Assembly: GCA_013400975.1 (NCBI GenBank)
Contig: WBMZ01008630.1
Location: forward strand, 154,053-218,052
Length of the DNA: 64,000 bases
Direction: 5' to 3'
Source: Atrichornis clamosus
Lineage: Eukaryota; Chordata; Aves; Passeriformes; Menuridae
A program made the position numbers and the translations under genes. The stretch's first letter is position 1. Every line of letters begins with the position of its first letter. The notes under the pieces are model-generated. The model was given only the letters and a program-made list of their open reading frames with translations, did not search any database and was not told the DNA's origin. Positions 11,701-25,310 of the stretch are shown here, piece after piece.

Positions 11701-14700
11701 ATGAGGTCAAATTTAATCCATACAAGTTAACAAATATTTGGCAAAGTTAAGACACAGCCTTAGGCTCCTGAATATTTCCAGAGAATGATGGCATGGTTTT
11801 CTTTCTAAGAAACTTGGTTGGTTCTTGCTCTTCTGAGCATGCAAAAATGAGTAGGAAAAATTGAAGTTTGGTGTTTGTTTCTTTTCAAATATATTCGCCA
11901 GCGGGTTATTTGATGAATACCTCTATTTTCAGCAGCCATATGTGAAAAATATACTGTATTTTTTATTAAGATTTGATGTAGAGAAAGTTATTACATTGCT
12001 TTATTGAAGACAGTGAGAGGAGACAGTGTGCTGTGATTTATATACTTGCAAGTGCACTACATGCATCTAAAAAGACATAGGCTATGTTCTGTTAGCAAAT
12101 ATGAAAGTCTGCGGGAAAAGATCTGCAGATCCACAGCTGGTTCTGAGTACACAACATTGTACTCCTCACTGTATTAGCTTCTTGCCTCATTTTGAGCCCT
12201 AAACACATTTCAGTGCTTAGACTGTATGTTCTGGTTTTGTTTCTCCTAAAGGAATCCAGTTCACAGATCAATCCTTCTAAGACCATCTCGTCAGTTTTGG
12301 GAGGAAGATTTCTGTCCTGGTTATGTTGAACTTCATTTTATCTTTGAGATGTTGCACATTGGTCAATCTCAGTTGCCACAAAAAAAAAAAGTTGTAAAAT
12401 GTTGATGGTAAGGATAAAATTATTTTAGAAAATGCTATTATTCTATCAAAAGAACATTTCAAAAGCAAAGTGCTTTGCCAAAGATTAGGCTAAACGACTT
12501 GTAGTAGTGGCCAGGAATTGGATTTCCAGAGATCTGTTTCTGTATTTCTATTTAGTGTCCCTTATAGTCTTAATATTGCTCACTCAAGCCAGCCAACAAA
12601 TCCTCTTAGTCATTTTTATTCCTACATTTTGAGGTCTTGTGCCTTGAGAATAAACGTGATTTTACGCTTTTGGGCTCTGTCAGTAGTCAGTCGGAAGTGA
12701 CACACCGAAAATGTGGCATTCCTTTTCTGCTCTGTGAAAATTCCCAGCAGAGAAACACGAACCTTTAGTATCTCCACTCAGCATCACAGGCTGTCTGGGC
12801 CTTAACACACTCTGTGTGTCTGACTGCAGCTGAATAGACAACCTTGTTTCCTTTCAACACAGAGTCAGATCAGCACTCACTCTTGGGAGAAGGGGGAAGG
12901 GAAATGAAGTTATACCAGCAGAGGATGTGGCTCATGAACTTTTCCCCTAACTGTCTTATCAAGGATGTGAATGTCTGTATGTACAATGGGGTGATTCTCA
13001 CCGAAGAATAGGCAAGGTTGTCTAGGAAGGATTGGGGATAGGATGGGACTGTGTCATTGTATGAAATCTAATGGGATCTCGTCGGTAGCTGATAGCATTT
13101 CAGATGCAAACGGCTGTATACTGTGGCTTCACTGGCTTTCCCACAGCCAGTGGCAACCACTTAAATGGATGCAGAGGGAGAGACGGGCTCATTTGAAAAG
13201 TTAATACAGCATTGTGGCTAGTTACAAAAGAAAGTGGCATTGGAGCCAGAAATTTGCTACCCCCTGTCGCTCAGGTCCCTCTTGGTTTCCTCTTCCTGAT
13301 TTCTTTTTTTTTTTTAAACCTTTTCTCTGATCAGCTGCTAAACTTCAGTATCTTGTGAATCCGCAGCGCTACTGCGAGTGCCCTGGGAAGCTCCGGCTGG
13401 GAGTACACACTGCCACGGGCACTTCAAATTGTAACCTCCAGTTCCTGCCCCTCACGGTAGCAACACAGTGATCCCACATGGGTCCTGATTTGGGACAATA
13501 GCACCATTTGTGGGTGTCCCGCTGGATGAACAGTTTTCTGCCTTAACCCAGACTTGTTGTTGAAGAAGTCCATTTCTTGGCTCTTATGTTGTTGTTTACA
13601 TTGGATATTCTTTAAACAAGGTACAGGCTTATCACTAGCACATGTGCTAGGTTGTACAACAGATTGGTCTCAGATTATTTTTTCCTTTTTAATTGCTTTT
13701 ATTTTTTCTTGACATGGCCTCCCTACAAAGCAAAGGCCAATAGATGAGAAACAAGACTAAAGAGGAAAGCACATTTCTGAATTAGAATATTGTATCATCT
13801 GCATAAAACAGTTTTCATATAAAACATTGCTTTTCATTTGACATCTTTGTCCATAGTGATTTTTATAATGAAACAATGATTTATCAACTGTTTAATACAT
13901 CCCAGTTTGTTGTTAGCATAACAAGTAAGATACATACAGAGAAAACCACTCATTTATATGAAGTTCACATAAGGAAACTAATTTATCTGGAGCAGTAAGC
14001 TAACATGACTTTTTAAATAGACATTTACTACTATGGAATCATAATTACTGCAATCAAGACACACAAAAATCTTTTGTAAAAATAATTATAATTTAAAAGC
14101 ATGCAGCTCAAAGTTGCTGCTATAATAATGACTATAATAGCAACTGTTTAGCATTCGGACATTTTTTTGGCAGGAGGGCTTTGCATTGTTTATTGTGAGA
14201 AAGAAACAGGCTCTGAGAAAACATGCAAATTTTCAGCAAAGGAAAAAGCAGCATCAGGTTTGCAAAACAGAGTGGCAGAAAGTCTGTTTTGCCTCTATCT
14301 CTTTAGTCCATGTAGCCTAGGATGATTTAAAGTAATTAGGGTATTTTGAAGGATCTCTATTTAATATACCATGGAAGATCTCAAAATATCTGTTTCACAG
14401 TATCCCTGGCATCCAGACACTCAGGCTGTGTGGTGGTCAGCATTTATTTTCTTGCTGTGCTTTTCATTCTGAAATTCTACTCTCTGTTGGGATCCAGAGT
14501 TCCCATTGGTAATCAGCAATTGGTTCAAAATAGGAACTATCCTTTAGTATTTGTTGCTCCTTGTTCTTCTTGAAATGTGATCAAATGCATGTCATCATAC
14601 ATATAGAAAAATTAAGGATTACAGAGTGTGAACAAGTATGTTACAAAGGAAAGGTAGCATATCCTGGTGTGATATATTACCTCAATTTGTTCTGTCAGGA

Positions 14701-17700
14701 GTCGTTTCTATGCTCAGTTTCTGAGAGGATACAAATATTATTGCTGCACGAGAGAAATTCAGATAATTGTAATTAAAAATTAATAGCAATAAAGAAAAGC
14801 AATACATTGAGTCCACATTTTAAAGCTGTCTTTCTGTAGCAAAACAAAGGATTGATACACTGTATGTTATTTTTACTTAGATTTCTGTGGCATACAATGA
14901 AAGCTCTTCTGACACATATTATAAATGCATCTGTAGAAAGAAAACAAACAGTAGTCTTTTCATTTGGACAGAAATTGTTAAAAGAAAGACGTAAATCAAA
15001 TATTTCACCCCTAATATAGCATGCTATCTCTCATTTACTGATTCACTGTACATTACATATCAGGTTTGCTTTTTCATGCTGTCACTAACTCTGTCTATTC
15101 TGCTCCATTCTGAACTTCTACTCCAAGAGAAGTTAATTTAATGTCCTTGTCTCCCTGCTGTCCTCTTTTCCTTGGTAGAGCAACTACTCTGCCTGCTTTT
15201 GCAAGTTCACTGCTCTCCCTTTGCTACCATGAACTCTACCTCCATTGTTACTCCTTAGCCCACCACTAGTTTCTCTTGAGTCAGAGAAAAACGATTCAGG
15301 ACAGATCTTGTTTTCATTTGAATCAACGAATCCAAGTTTTGAGGGAAACTTAGGCCTTGGCACTATTTGATTCTTAGACACCTATTCCAAACCATTCCTT
15401 ATTTTATGCACTTTGTGTACTCTTTTTTTAATACTCCTTTTCTCTTTATTCTCTCATGTTATTTTTTCCCTTTTCTTGTCCTGTTATCTTGCTCTTTTTC
15501 TTTAATTCACTCTATCTTCATTTTCACCTTTAGCTTTTACTTGTGTTCTTCTTATACCAACTCTCAGTGGTTTGGGAGGAGGATTGAAGGTCTCACTCGT
15601 AGAGACGTGGGTGTATCACAAACACGTAGCCAGGGGTGTCACTACAGACAGTGGATTCACACTTACACAGCTGCATGATGAAAACTGGTTACTTAGAAAT
15701 CTCTCCCTCCTCCAACTAAGCAGTCATAGAGGGTATGGACAGTGGAACAGATTTCTCTTTTAAGCTGCAAGGATGTCAATTCTTCCTTTCCAAAAAGGAA
15801 TGTCTCTTCCGCCTACAGAATGCATGCAAAAAGGAAATAATTTTAATTAATTTGTTAAACCAAAGGGAATGGCAGAGTGAACAGCCTTTCAAAACAAAAA
15901 CATTTAGGCCAAAATAAGGGGAAATAAGAGACAATACGTTTGAAGTGCTGCTTTATACAAGTCTTTCACATGGCTCCAAAAATGTCTGTATTTCTTCCAG
16001 TTATGTCTACCACCTAGTGTTAACTTCAGAATGGTGATGTATTGGGTGCTTTACTTAGCCACTCTGTGAATGGTTCCCATTCACCAGAAGTCCCAGCTCA
16101 CTCCATATGCAGGCAAAACTCCCAGGGAAGACAATGTGAGTCCAGGTCCCCTGACTCATATTTTGCTCAGGCAAAACCCCCATTGTCCAGCGATTGCTTT
16201 TCTCAATGAGCAGTGATTCAGAAATGCTGGATAGGAACCCAGTCAGCTGTGCTTTGATATTATTTTCCTGATGATTCATTAATTCCATAAAATCATTATA
16301 AATTTCTTTGTAGAATTATCCAGTAATTTTGGTTTAACCTAAATGTTAAAAGCACATCATCTATAGAATGGGCCATCTTGGAAAAAGTATGAGGGAATTT
16401 TGGGAAATTTTCTTTGAGATCTGAATACTTCTTGTGAAGTATTTGTTATTCTTGACTTTCTGTAGGCCCAGGAATATGAATGTGTTTAATTCTTTGATCA
16501 GGTTCCTGATAAATTATTAAAGAGAGAATTCCAGTGATCCAATGACAAAAAATAAGATAATAAAATGAGAGATGAGTGAAATGGGATTGAGTTGCTTTTG
16601 TCATGCTGTATTCAAACAGATTAAAACAAACTATGTGAACTTTTTAAAATCACAAGCTATAAAATTCTACAGTGATTCAGTAACAAATGAGACTCAGAAC
16701 TTCTATTTGCCTACAAAACATAGAACAGTGAAATCTTGTTTGAACTGTAGGAATAACATTTTACTTTGATGGAGCTATGTGAATACCCTAAAAATCAAAT
16801 CTACTTTGCCTCAGATTAAAATTTTAAGTTTTCGATTTCCTCTATTTTATTAATGATATGTGAGGACCTTCATTCCTTTCTTTCCTGATACTGCCAGGTT
16901 TTCTTAATGCAGTCTAAAATAAGTGTAGATTGGTACTAATGTCACTTCCCACTAATTTCACTGTAGTGAATTGTACAACAGTGTAGGGCAGAATTATGTT
17001 TTAAAGAGATATGTAGCATAACCCTTAATATATTTAATTTGCACTACCAGAAACTCCAGGAAACATCTCTAACAATGAGTCTCATCTTCCACAGACTACT
17101 CCCTGCTCTGAAATGTGGGAGCAGTGATCCAAAAATACAGGTCTCTGCTTACCACAGAACTTTCCTTGGTTTACATTCAAAATGTAGATATTTAGCAAAA
17201 GCACTTCAAAGCCTCAAAAACAGTGCAGGTGTCATGAATCACATAGTTTATGTTTCAAACTAATGCATTAGTGCAGAATTTTAGAAATAGGAATCTCTAG
17301 ATAATCCTGAAAAGACATTTTCCCCAGTAATCCAGGATGGAGGTCATCTAGGTACCAGATTTCCTACACCAGGAACTTTGTTCTCACTTGGATCCTTGTA
17401 TAAGAACATTTTATACACAGTATTCATATACAATATTCCAACACTCTTTATCCTGCTTCATTAGCTCTCTCCTGATGATTCTTTTCATTGAAGGATTTTT
17501 ATTTACTTTTAATGGCTTTTTGAGGTGATTTTTTTTTACTACAGATATAACTTTTTCTTACCAGACTCTAATGTTGGCTGTTGTCGTTGATGTAGGGCAA
17601 TGATGACAGGCCTTCTTGCCATACCAAATATTGGCTTCCTCAAGTTTCTCCAAGTAAACTCACAAACTAACATCCCAAATTTCCATATAAGTTTGAAAAT

Positions 17701-20700
17701 TAAAGATGAACTCAGATTTTTTTTCTCTGTCAAACAGTTTTCTGAACTTTTTCCTCTGAAGTTAGATTGATACATGTAAAAGGGCCTATCACACATCTTT
17801 TCATAAGTTATCTGTGTGTTTCAGGCCTTAAATTATTGTCTTTTGCTGTTGTGATTTTGTAGATTACAGTAAAAACTGTGTGAGAGGGGGCACAAGAAAT
17901 CTTTTAACTTCCTCTTGAATTTTAATTTTTAAAAAATTTACTACTAAACTGCTTTCCAAAGGGAGGTTTCAGCTCTGGATTTCTAATCACTGTTAGAAAA
18001 ATTTACAGTTCTATTCATTTTCTGAGGGCTTCACATAAGGGTGCTGGAGAAGGACTTGAAGTAGGAATGATGATTCCTTCTCCCAGACTCACCATCTCAG
18101 AACTGTTCTATTTATTCTGGTACTTTTAACACAGTACAATACAAAAGGATCCTCATGCATCACTTCCAGATGAAATCTTAGTACCCAGAATAAATAACAA
18201 TCTTCAAGCAGCAAGATAATTTCTGTTATAATCTGTCTCTATTTTTTCTTCTTTTTTTTCCCCTTTTTTTAAGACAGCAAAATAAACATAAAATTTCAGT
18301 TATTTGTAATTATTTAATTGTGACTTCCACCAAATGATGCCAAATTAACTCTGAGAGTTAGAAGTTTGTGAGATAATTATTAATCATTATTAAAAATTGC
18401 TGACATTGTCCGTTCTTCTGGTATAGATGAATCAACATATTTCTACACTGTAATGTTGAGATCTCTTGGAGATAAAAGCTTATTATTTTAGTTGGCATTA
18501 GTATAAGACAGCATCTTTGACAGTGTTGAAAGCTAGATGTTTTGAAACAATATTTGTCATTATCCCATGAAAATGCTACTAAGCAGACAATTTTTATCTT
18601 GTTCAGAAGATATTCTTCAATCTGAGATAGTGTGTTAAGGTATCCACCAGTTTCTTTGGATATTTCTTAAGAAAAGATCTTTTAAAAAGACTTTTACTAA
18701 CATGAATATTCTGTAGGTGACCTTTTAATCACATTATTTGCCAGGAACAGTCCACAGAAGATAAGATTTTCCTGGCATCTGTATTTGCATTTTATGAGCC
18801 TCCAAAATTTGGAATTTTATGTTAAAAGCTGTATGTGGCTTTTGAACGAATCCTTGACCAACCAGTGAGATTACTGGAATATAACCTGAGCTGCAAAGTA
18901 ATCTACAAATTGTTTGGGAGCTTTCCTATTTCAAAACTCCTTGTTGCTTTGTAACTTGGACCAAATCAAAAAAGAATCTAACAAGCATCAGAGACAGATG
19001 ACAATAAAAGACAAGAAGGTGCAGCTGGTGGTGGAAATGTGGTCAGAATTGAGAGAAGATGACCCTTTGGAAGAGCTGTGGTCTTTGCTGGTCTCAGCCA
19101 ATTTAACTGGACTGGAATATGCAAATGTTTCCAGAGAAGAAAAGGAGGTCTCTGCATGTTTACTTGCCTCCTTACCACTCTCAACAGATCAAATAGATCC
19201 TGAATGAAAACTCAGTGAAATCTGGATGCCTACCTAGAGTGAGCACAGCATTGTGATTCTAAATCCTGACTTCAATATTCAAAGATATGTGTTAGTCATA
19301 AAACTATTCTCATGCTAAGATCTTTGAAGTCTTTTGTTCTCTGGATAGAAATGCTAGTTCTGCCACAGGGCAGAGAAAGCAGACACAGTTTTACTTGGAA
19401 GTAACGAGAGCAGCCAGACCTGAGAAGTTTATATCCTGCCCACCTTGCTACACTAATAATATCCTTCTATTCCTGAATGTGTTCACAAATAGCCTAGACT
19501 CTCCTAAACAAATAATCAAAAAAAGAGACTTGCCCTTATTAATATTTCTTTCCCCTTTTCTAACCATATATATAAGATCATTCCATGACTTTTTTTCTGT
19601 ACTCAAACATGTGTAAGTCAGTATAGGCACACATTTTTGAATCACGGGAGCTGTGTGTAAACCACAAAACTGGTCAGTAATTTCACAAATAGATAAGTTC
19701 TGTAGAGATGGATTTGTAACAGAAGAATCTTAAAAGGGGTCATCAAAGGATAAATGCACTAGTACCACATTTACCTACTATTTCTCTGGTTTTACTGCCG
19801 TTATGGTTTATTGACTTACTGGCTCGACCATGACATTTGAAAAATGTAATTTACAGTATTTTGGGGCTCTCAGTATAGCATTCTGTAGCATATCTGAAGC
19901 AGAACCTTGCAGACGAGAAAACATTCACTTCTCCCTGTAGGTACTCTTGCATTTTGACGCTGTAAATTCTAATAAGTGAAACAATAATGTTATTAGGAAA
20001 GTTTAATATTTGTAAGACTTTTGCCACAGATACTTTCAGAACACTTTCAAAACAGACTAAACTGGACATTCTCCTGAGTTCAAAAAAGCTTCCAAACCTC
20101 TCACTTCCAGCATGTTAATCCATCACTGATTATATTACACACATGTGAAACTTGAGGGAGAAATCTCTCAGCTGCATTTCTGCAACCTCATTAATGTTAT
20201 TCTGCCTTTCCTTTTCATGCTTGCCTCTCTTTTGTTCACAAATGTGGTAATGAGTGAAATCTTCTTGGTATGAATGTACAATGACTTTACATAGTTAAAG
20301 TGGTTTTGTTTTCCTATTCTTCATTGTTTTCTTGATAAATCTGCACTTTGATCTTGAAGCTGCCTTATCCCTGGCACAGCTCTCATTCTGGTGGTGCCTG
20401 TGGATTCTTTGTGAATGAAGAGTAAAACGTTGAGTTTCTAAGCACATGAAAATGTGAGAGTTGTAATTCTGATGAACTATAGAAATTTGCTGTTTTGTTT
20501 ACAGAAAAACATGTAGCCTCTGGGAAGATGCAGAGAAAAAAACATTACATTTCACACAGCTTGCAGTAAGAGCTATGAATTCCTTCCCACGGTTATTGTG
20601 AAAAAATTTTGTGTTAAACTAAAGTGCAAGTTAGCTGAAAGAGTGAAAGTGGATTGAAACAGCTATCCCAGTATTTCTCATAGTTATGATATCTTCTATC

Positions 20701-23700
20701 AAAACTTAAAGATGAGACAATCACAACAACTTGAGAAAAATATCTATTTTCATGAGATCTCTTTTAAATTGAAGTTGTAATTAAATTATAACAGTGAAAA
20801 CAGACAATACAAATGATTAGAATTTCTTTTGTCACTGATGTGTTATGTGAAATTCTATTCACACAGAATGCACCTTCTCTGTAACCTTCTCAGTAAGAGG
20901 GCTTTGGTGACTGAAGGGTCTGGGAGAGCTGTTTTCCTTAAAAACTGCATTACAAGAGTACACTTTGGATACACTTTGATAACTGACAGTGATTTGAGAT
21001 ACACCATAATTAGAAAATAAAAACTGAAAAGGCAGTAAGCAAAAGATAGACATTCTTAAACTAGATTTCTCCTCATAGCATCTTTTTCCAGTAGAAAAAA
21101 TATTCCCATCAGCTGTTGTGGATTTAGAAATGTCTAATTTTTCAGGGAAAAGGCAATGGAACCCCTAAAAGGTCTTTTTATTCAGAGCATTTGCGCTAGA
21201 ATAATAAATACAGCATGTACCTATGGCATGATATATTCGTGCTGCTTCTTATTTTTCATTCCATATTTGTGTTTACAAAGGTTGATATGTTGGCACAGCA
21301 GGAATCTTATGTTTGCCCTCTAGCCATATACACTCCTGGGTCATACAGGCAGCCACATCGAGAGCTGCCTGGTACCCTGCCAAAAACCTCAATCCTGCAA
21401 TCAAAAGCAATATTTTCTTCACGGACAAGAGGTAATTCATTCTCTGTGAGTGTTTGGTTTGGTCTGAGCGTGATGAGCAGTTTAGAAAACACTCTGTATT
21501 TACATGGCAATTTCGTAAGGCGGCATGGGCAGAGGAGTCCGAATGCTCAGAGGGATCTGTGTTCCAGGTCCTTATCATCAGGACTTGGTAGCTGCAAATT
21601 CTGTGTGTTCAGAAATCCATATTTGACTGTGTATGTGGGGAAGTTTGGTTTCTGACTATCAGGACAGATTATATTAAATTGCAAGCAACTACAGAGTCCT
21701 GTGAGCAGTAAATTGTGTGCAGATTCAGAGATGAATTCATTGTCCTGAGATGGACGTACTGTGAGACTAAGGACAAGGAGGTTTTTTAAAAAGAAAAGGA
21801 AGATCCATTTGTATATGATTTAATGTCTGATGACAAATGTTGAAGAGCCTCAGCAGACTAAGCCCAGCCTGATCATATCTATTTAGGATGGCCTGATAAT
21901 GGAGGGAGATAAAGCATCTCTGAGAATCCAGATAGCACCCAGGTCTCCAGGGAGAGTTGGGGCTTTTGTGTTTTTTAACCACAGAAAAGAGACAGAACAT
22001 GCCCTGAAGCCATAGAATAAAGTAGGTTGTACCAAACACATCAATTTGTTGGGGAATTGGCTTGCTGTCACATTTATATGGAATGCACTCCCTGTCTTTT
22101 CTTCTGAGTCTGGAGATTGGGGAGGAAGTGGCTTTGAAAGGAATACTGGGATGGGAAACCGCCACAAAATCTTTACAGATGGAAATTTGCCAGGACCTCG
22201 AGGCCCTGTGGAGGGATTTGGTGAAAGATAAAGATATCTCTGATTATTTATTGCAATTTTAAGAGGCAGGTTTTCAAACCACAGTATCATGATAGAGGAA
22301 ATTTTAATTGTGTTTAGGATTTTGGTGATTTAAGGAAAAAAAAAGAAGAAATATAAGGTTCTTACAGCAACAGTATTTTTTATATTGTCATTATTTTCTC
22401 AATTTCAATTACTATAAATTAACCTGGACACATGCTTTGAATTGTTAGGACTTATTATTTGAACTAGACACACACGTACGTTTCCCAGTGAATCCTGTGA
22501 ATTTTACTCAGTTTGCCTGAAATATTTTAGGAGGTTCTTGCAGAAGAATTGTGCTGGTAGGAGAGAAAGTGTGACAAGCACTGCAAGGGGTGCACCAGTG
22601 AGTGTCCAGAGATGAACAGGAGTTGTAGCAGTGTGAGCTGGCACAGCTGCAGCCAGAAGGGACACACAACCCATGTGTGCCCTAAAATATATTTTAGTAC
22701 AAGCAGGTATCTCAAGAGGAGCATGCCAGATCAGCAGGGAACATGGAAAAAGCAACAGCAAAAGAGCAGAACAACCTAATTGCCTGCCCAGTGGTACAGA
22801 TTACATAGTTTGGCTCAGATGTCAACTGATCCTCTCTGTATGTCTTCCAGGCAGGGCTCAACATCTTCATATAGTCACACTGAGTAAAAAGCTGGGGGGA
22901 TCTGGGTGGCATTCATTCTGTGCAGGAGTTTAAGATCATGTGGCTCTAGTGCTGTATTCTGCTGTGTTATACAAATAGAACAAAGAATATTCCCCTACAG
23001 TTTTGTGGAGAGACATATTTCAAGTACAGTTTAATAATACCTCTATGAGAAGCAACAGGGTTGGAGATAAATGAAGTGCTAACAATTTTTCTTTCAGTTT
23101 TTGAAATTTTGATATCTTTTTTATACTATGGGAAAAAGTACTTTTCTTCAGTACTTGTGATAGTGTCTTTCGTTTTCAGTAATAAAGGCAATTTGATTTC
23201 CTTTTGCTTGATTCCTGCTTTGCAAACACTGTAACTTTTACATAACTCATTATGATGGTGACTCTAACAAATGAATGTAAAGTGTCCTCATCTTCGTCAA
23301 GCTGTTGCAGTTGAAAGTCATCATTCTTCTTTTTTCTTTTTCACACTGCTGTGACTTTGGAACAGCTGCTGAGAATTTTTTGTTTCCGCTGATAGGTTTG
23401 CACACCATTTCCACCTGCATTACCCTCCAGGGCTGACTGTAAAATGCTTATATATGGCAATTAAGCAGACTGGGCATGTGAAAGCCTCAATAATAAACTC
23501 TGCTGACCTTTCTGGACGGTGCATCTTTGATCATTTTATCTTGATTTTCTCAACAGCTCTTTTTCTCAGAGTTGTTTTTACTTGGCTCTTCTCTTGGCAG
23601 AACAGCTGCTTCTCTCTGGCCACTGGGTATGGCCTTATTTTATTTATTCTTGCCTTTAACTTTTGTAGAGCAGCCAGATACATGGGGATGGGTGTTATAT

Positions 23701-24029
23701 AACAAATACAATAAATAAATAAAGCCCAATTTGCAACGTTTTTGCTGTCCACAGTGAAAGCTGTGGTCATGGAGAAAGGAGTTCATTACACAAAAATGCC
23801 CTGTTTGATCCTGTTGGAGCAAATGGCTAAAAAAATAGAAGGGTAGTTTGAATACAAAGCTTGAAAGCTGAAAAGCAAAATTAACAAAAAATCAACTGGT
23901 TTAGGAACAACAGCTAGACTTATTGAGTGATTTTGTTAAAAAATAAATTTGAAGCATAGAATGTGTCTTTAGGACAAAAAGTCACTGAATTTAGAATTAA
24001 ATTCTTAATCATTCTAAATTTTAAATGGT
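8761..24029. other. Intergenic DNA upstream of SLC1A3, no gene recognised
   Basis: This stretch is AT-rich with only short open frames that read as random. Local features are a doubled 18-mer at 11106-11148, an A run at about 12379-12390, T-rich stretches near 15420-15540 and 18240-18275, and a modestly GC-richer patch at 13330-13460. The longest frames here (146 codons at 21215-21655 and 135 codons at 21883-22290, on opposite strands) lack recognisable domains. No transposon could be identified with confidence. Distal regulatory elements may be present but need cross-species alignment. Confidence 0.5.
11106..11148. repeat. Direct repeat of an 18-mer, two perfect copies
   Basis: GTCAGTCAGTAAATGTAC occurs at 11106-11123 and again at 11131-11148, a period of 25 bp. 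The copies are identical, suggesting a recent local duplication or slippage. Confidence 0.9.
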
Positions 24030-24391
24030 TGAAACTCAGGTTGCTGCTGGCACTGGCCACTGAGAGGCAATGCCAGAGTCTCAGTGTACTGTGGAAAGTT
24101 GATTATGCAGAGCCAAAAGACTGATCAAGGATTCACGCACTGCAAGCAGTCACTGAGTTTATTTGAAACACTAGGATAGGTTTTATAGTGTTTAGAACTT
24201 TAAAAGGGTTTAAAAGAGGAGGTCAGCAGGGTCTGTTTTTGCAGTAGGCTCTAGGGCTTGAGAAGAGGCCTTTGCTGGTGTTGCCAGACTTTCCAGATGC
24301 TTTTAAAGAGTAAAGACTATTTCTTCCCAGGTTTCACCTCTACAATAATTCTCTTGCCCTTTCCCCTACCAATTCCCATTTTGCCCTTTCA
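24030..24391 (-). mobile_element. Probable endogenous retrovirus LTR, with adjoining polypurine tract
   Basis: Read on the minus strand, the segment starts TGAAAGGGC and ends GAGTTTCA, giving the TG...CA ends and matching 5-bp inverted termini (TGAAA/TTTCA) of a retroviral LTR. It contains a TATA-like CTATAAAA (24182-24189) and a poly-A signal AATAAA (24158-24163) a short distance downstream. Directly before it on the minus strand is a purine run (AAGAAGAAAAAAAGAGGGAC), the expected polypurine tract before a 3' LTR. Its flanks do not form a target-site duplication, which fits a 3' LTR with internal sequence rather than a solo LTR. The family is not recognised, so the call rests on structure alone. 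Confidence 0.42.
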
Positions 24392-24812
24392 TTAGTCCCT
24401 CTTTTTTTCTTCTTGTGTCTTCTGTTCCTTCTAATTACATCTCTTCCCTTGAACCGGTTCTTCCTATTGCACTTTTTAGTCTTCGGGATCAAATACTGTT
24501 TGTATTATTTTTCCCTTAGGGACTAAGAGCTCAGTTGCCATCTTGAGTGAAGAATGTCTCCTAAGGTGGATGGTAAAGTGTAAGAGATGCACAATTGCTT
24601 TATTTGAAATTGGAGCAAGAGAGGCCTGATGATAAATTTAAGTGCACAGTCCAGATAGAAACTTTGTTGTTGCTGGCCTTTTAATTCAGTGTCAGGGCAT
24701 AGGTTCCTTTATCTCTGTTATGAGCAGCATATTTTCACAGATATGTTAGTGTGTCCTTGTAGGAGGCCAAGCACATTAACAAGATGACTTTTAGAATGCA
24801 GACAGTCTGTCA
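24392..24812 (-). mobile_element. Possible internal remnant of the same retroviral element
   Basis: This lies on the internal side of the polypurine tract of the neighbouring LTR candidate. All minus-strand frames are broken by stops and no gag, pol or env motif is recognisable. It could equally be unrelated unique sequence. It ends at the 19-bp tandem repeat beginning at 24813. Confidence 0.2.
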
Positions 24813-24869
24813 AAGAAGCCTATTATTCCCCAAGGAGCCTATTATTCCCCAAGGAGCCTATTATTCCCC
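24813..24869. repeat. Three tandem copies of a 19-bp unit
   Basis: The unit AAGGAGCCTATTATTCCCC is repeated at 24813-24831, 24832-24850 and 24851-24869. Copies two and three are identical and the first differs by one base (AAGAAG). It sits between the LTR candidate and a CR1 fragment. Confidence 0.95.
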
Positions 24870-24895
24870 TTTATTTGACACTAGTTATACCTCAG

Positions 24896-25310
24896 TCTGA
24901 CTACTGTGTCGAGTCTTGGACTCTCAAGTACAGGAATGACATTGACACACTGGAACAATCCAGCAGGCATCTGTAAAACTGATCATGGACTGGAGCATAT
25001 GTGACATACGAGGAGAGAACTGGAGTTGCTCTGATTTTAAAAGAGAGAACAAAAAGAGGCTGCTCTTACTGCTCTCTTCAAATATTTCACATGGGCGGGT
25101 GTAGAGAAGATGGACACAGGCTTTTCTCAGCGGTGCACAGTGGAAGGACAAGAGGACAATGGTCACAAGTTGGAACAAGGGACTTCTTATGAGAGCTTTT
25201 TTTTTTTAATGCAATGGTGATAGACTTTGGAATGGGAGGCCAGAGAGGTTGTGGACTCCCTATCAGTGGAGATATTTAAAATTTCACTGGGCAATGTCTT
25301 GAGCAACAAA
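24896..25310 (+). mobile_element. CR1 LINE 3' region fragment, plus strand
   Basis: The plus strand carries, in order, CTACTGTGTCGAGTCTTGG, AGGAATGACATTGACACACTGGA, a TTTTCTCAGCGGTGCACAGTGG segment, GGACAAGAGGACAATGG, CACAAGTTGGAACA, and AGAGAGGTTGTGGACTCCC. This is the order of conserved blocks in the 3' part of avian CR1. The copy is diverged, lacks the final 3' end with its 8-bp repeats, and is 5'-truncated. Its orientation is opposite to most other CR1 pieces in the window. Confidence 0.85.

Noticed and set aside
18914..19207. 97-codon plus-strand frame that looks hydrophilic and protein-like
   Set aside because: No family recognised, no flanking splice signals or poly-A signal in register; length is within chance for this window.
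21215..22290. Frames of 132-146 codons on both strands
   Set aside because: Frames on both strands and in several phases are equally open, none has a known motif, and no exon signals stand out.
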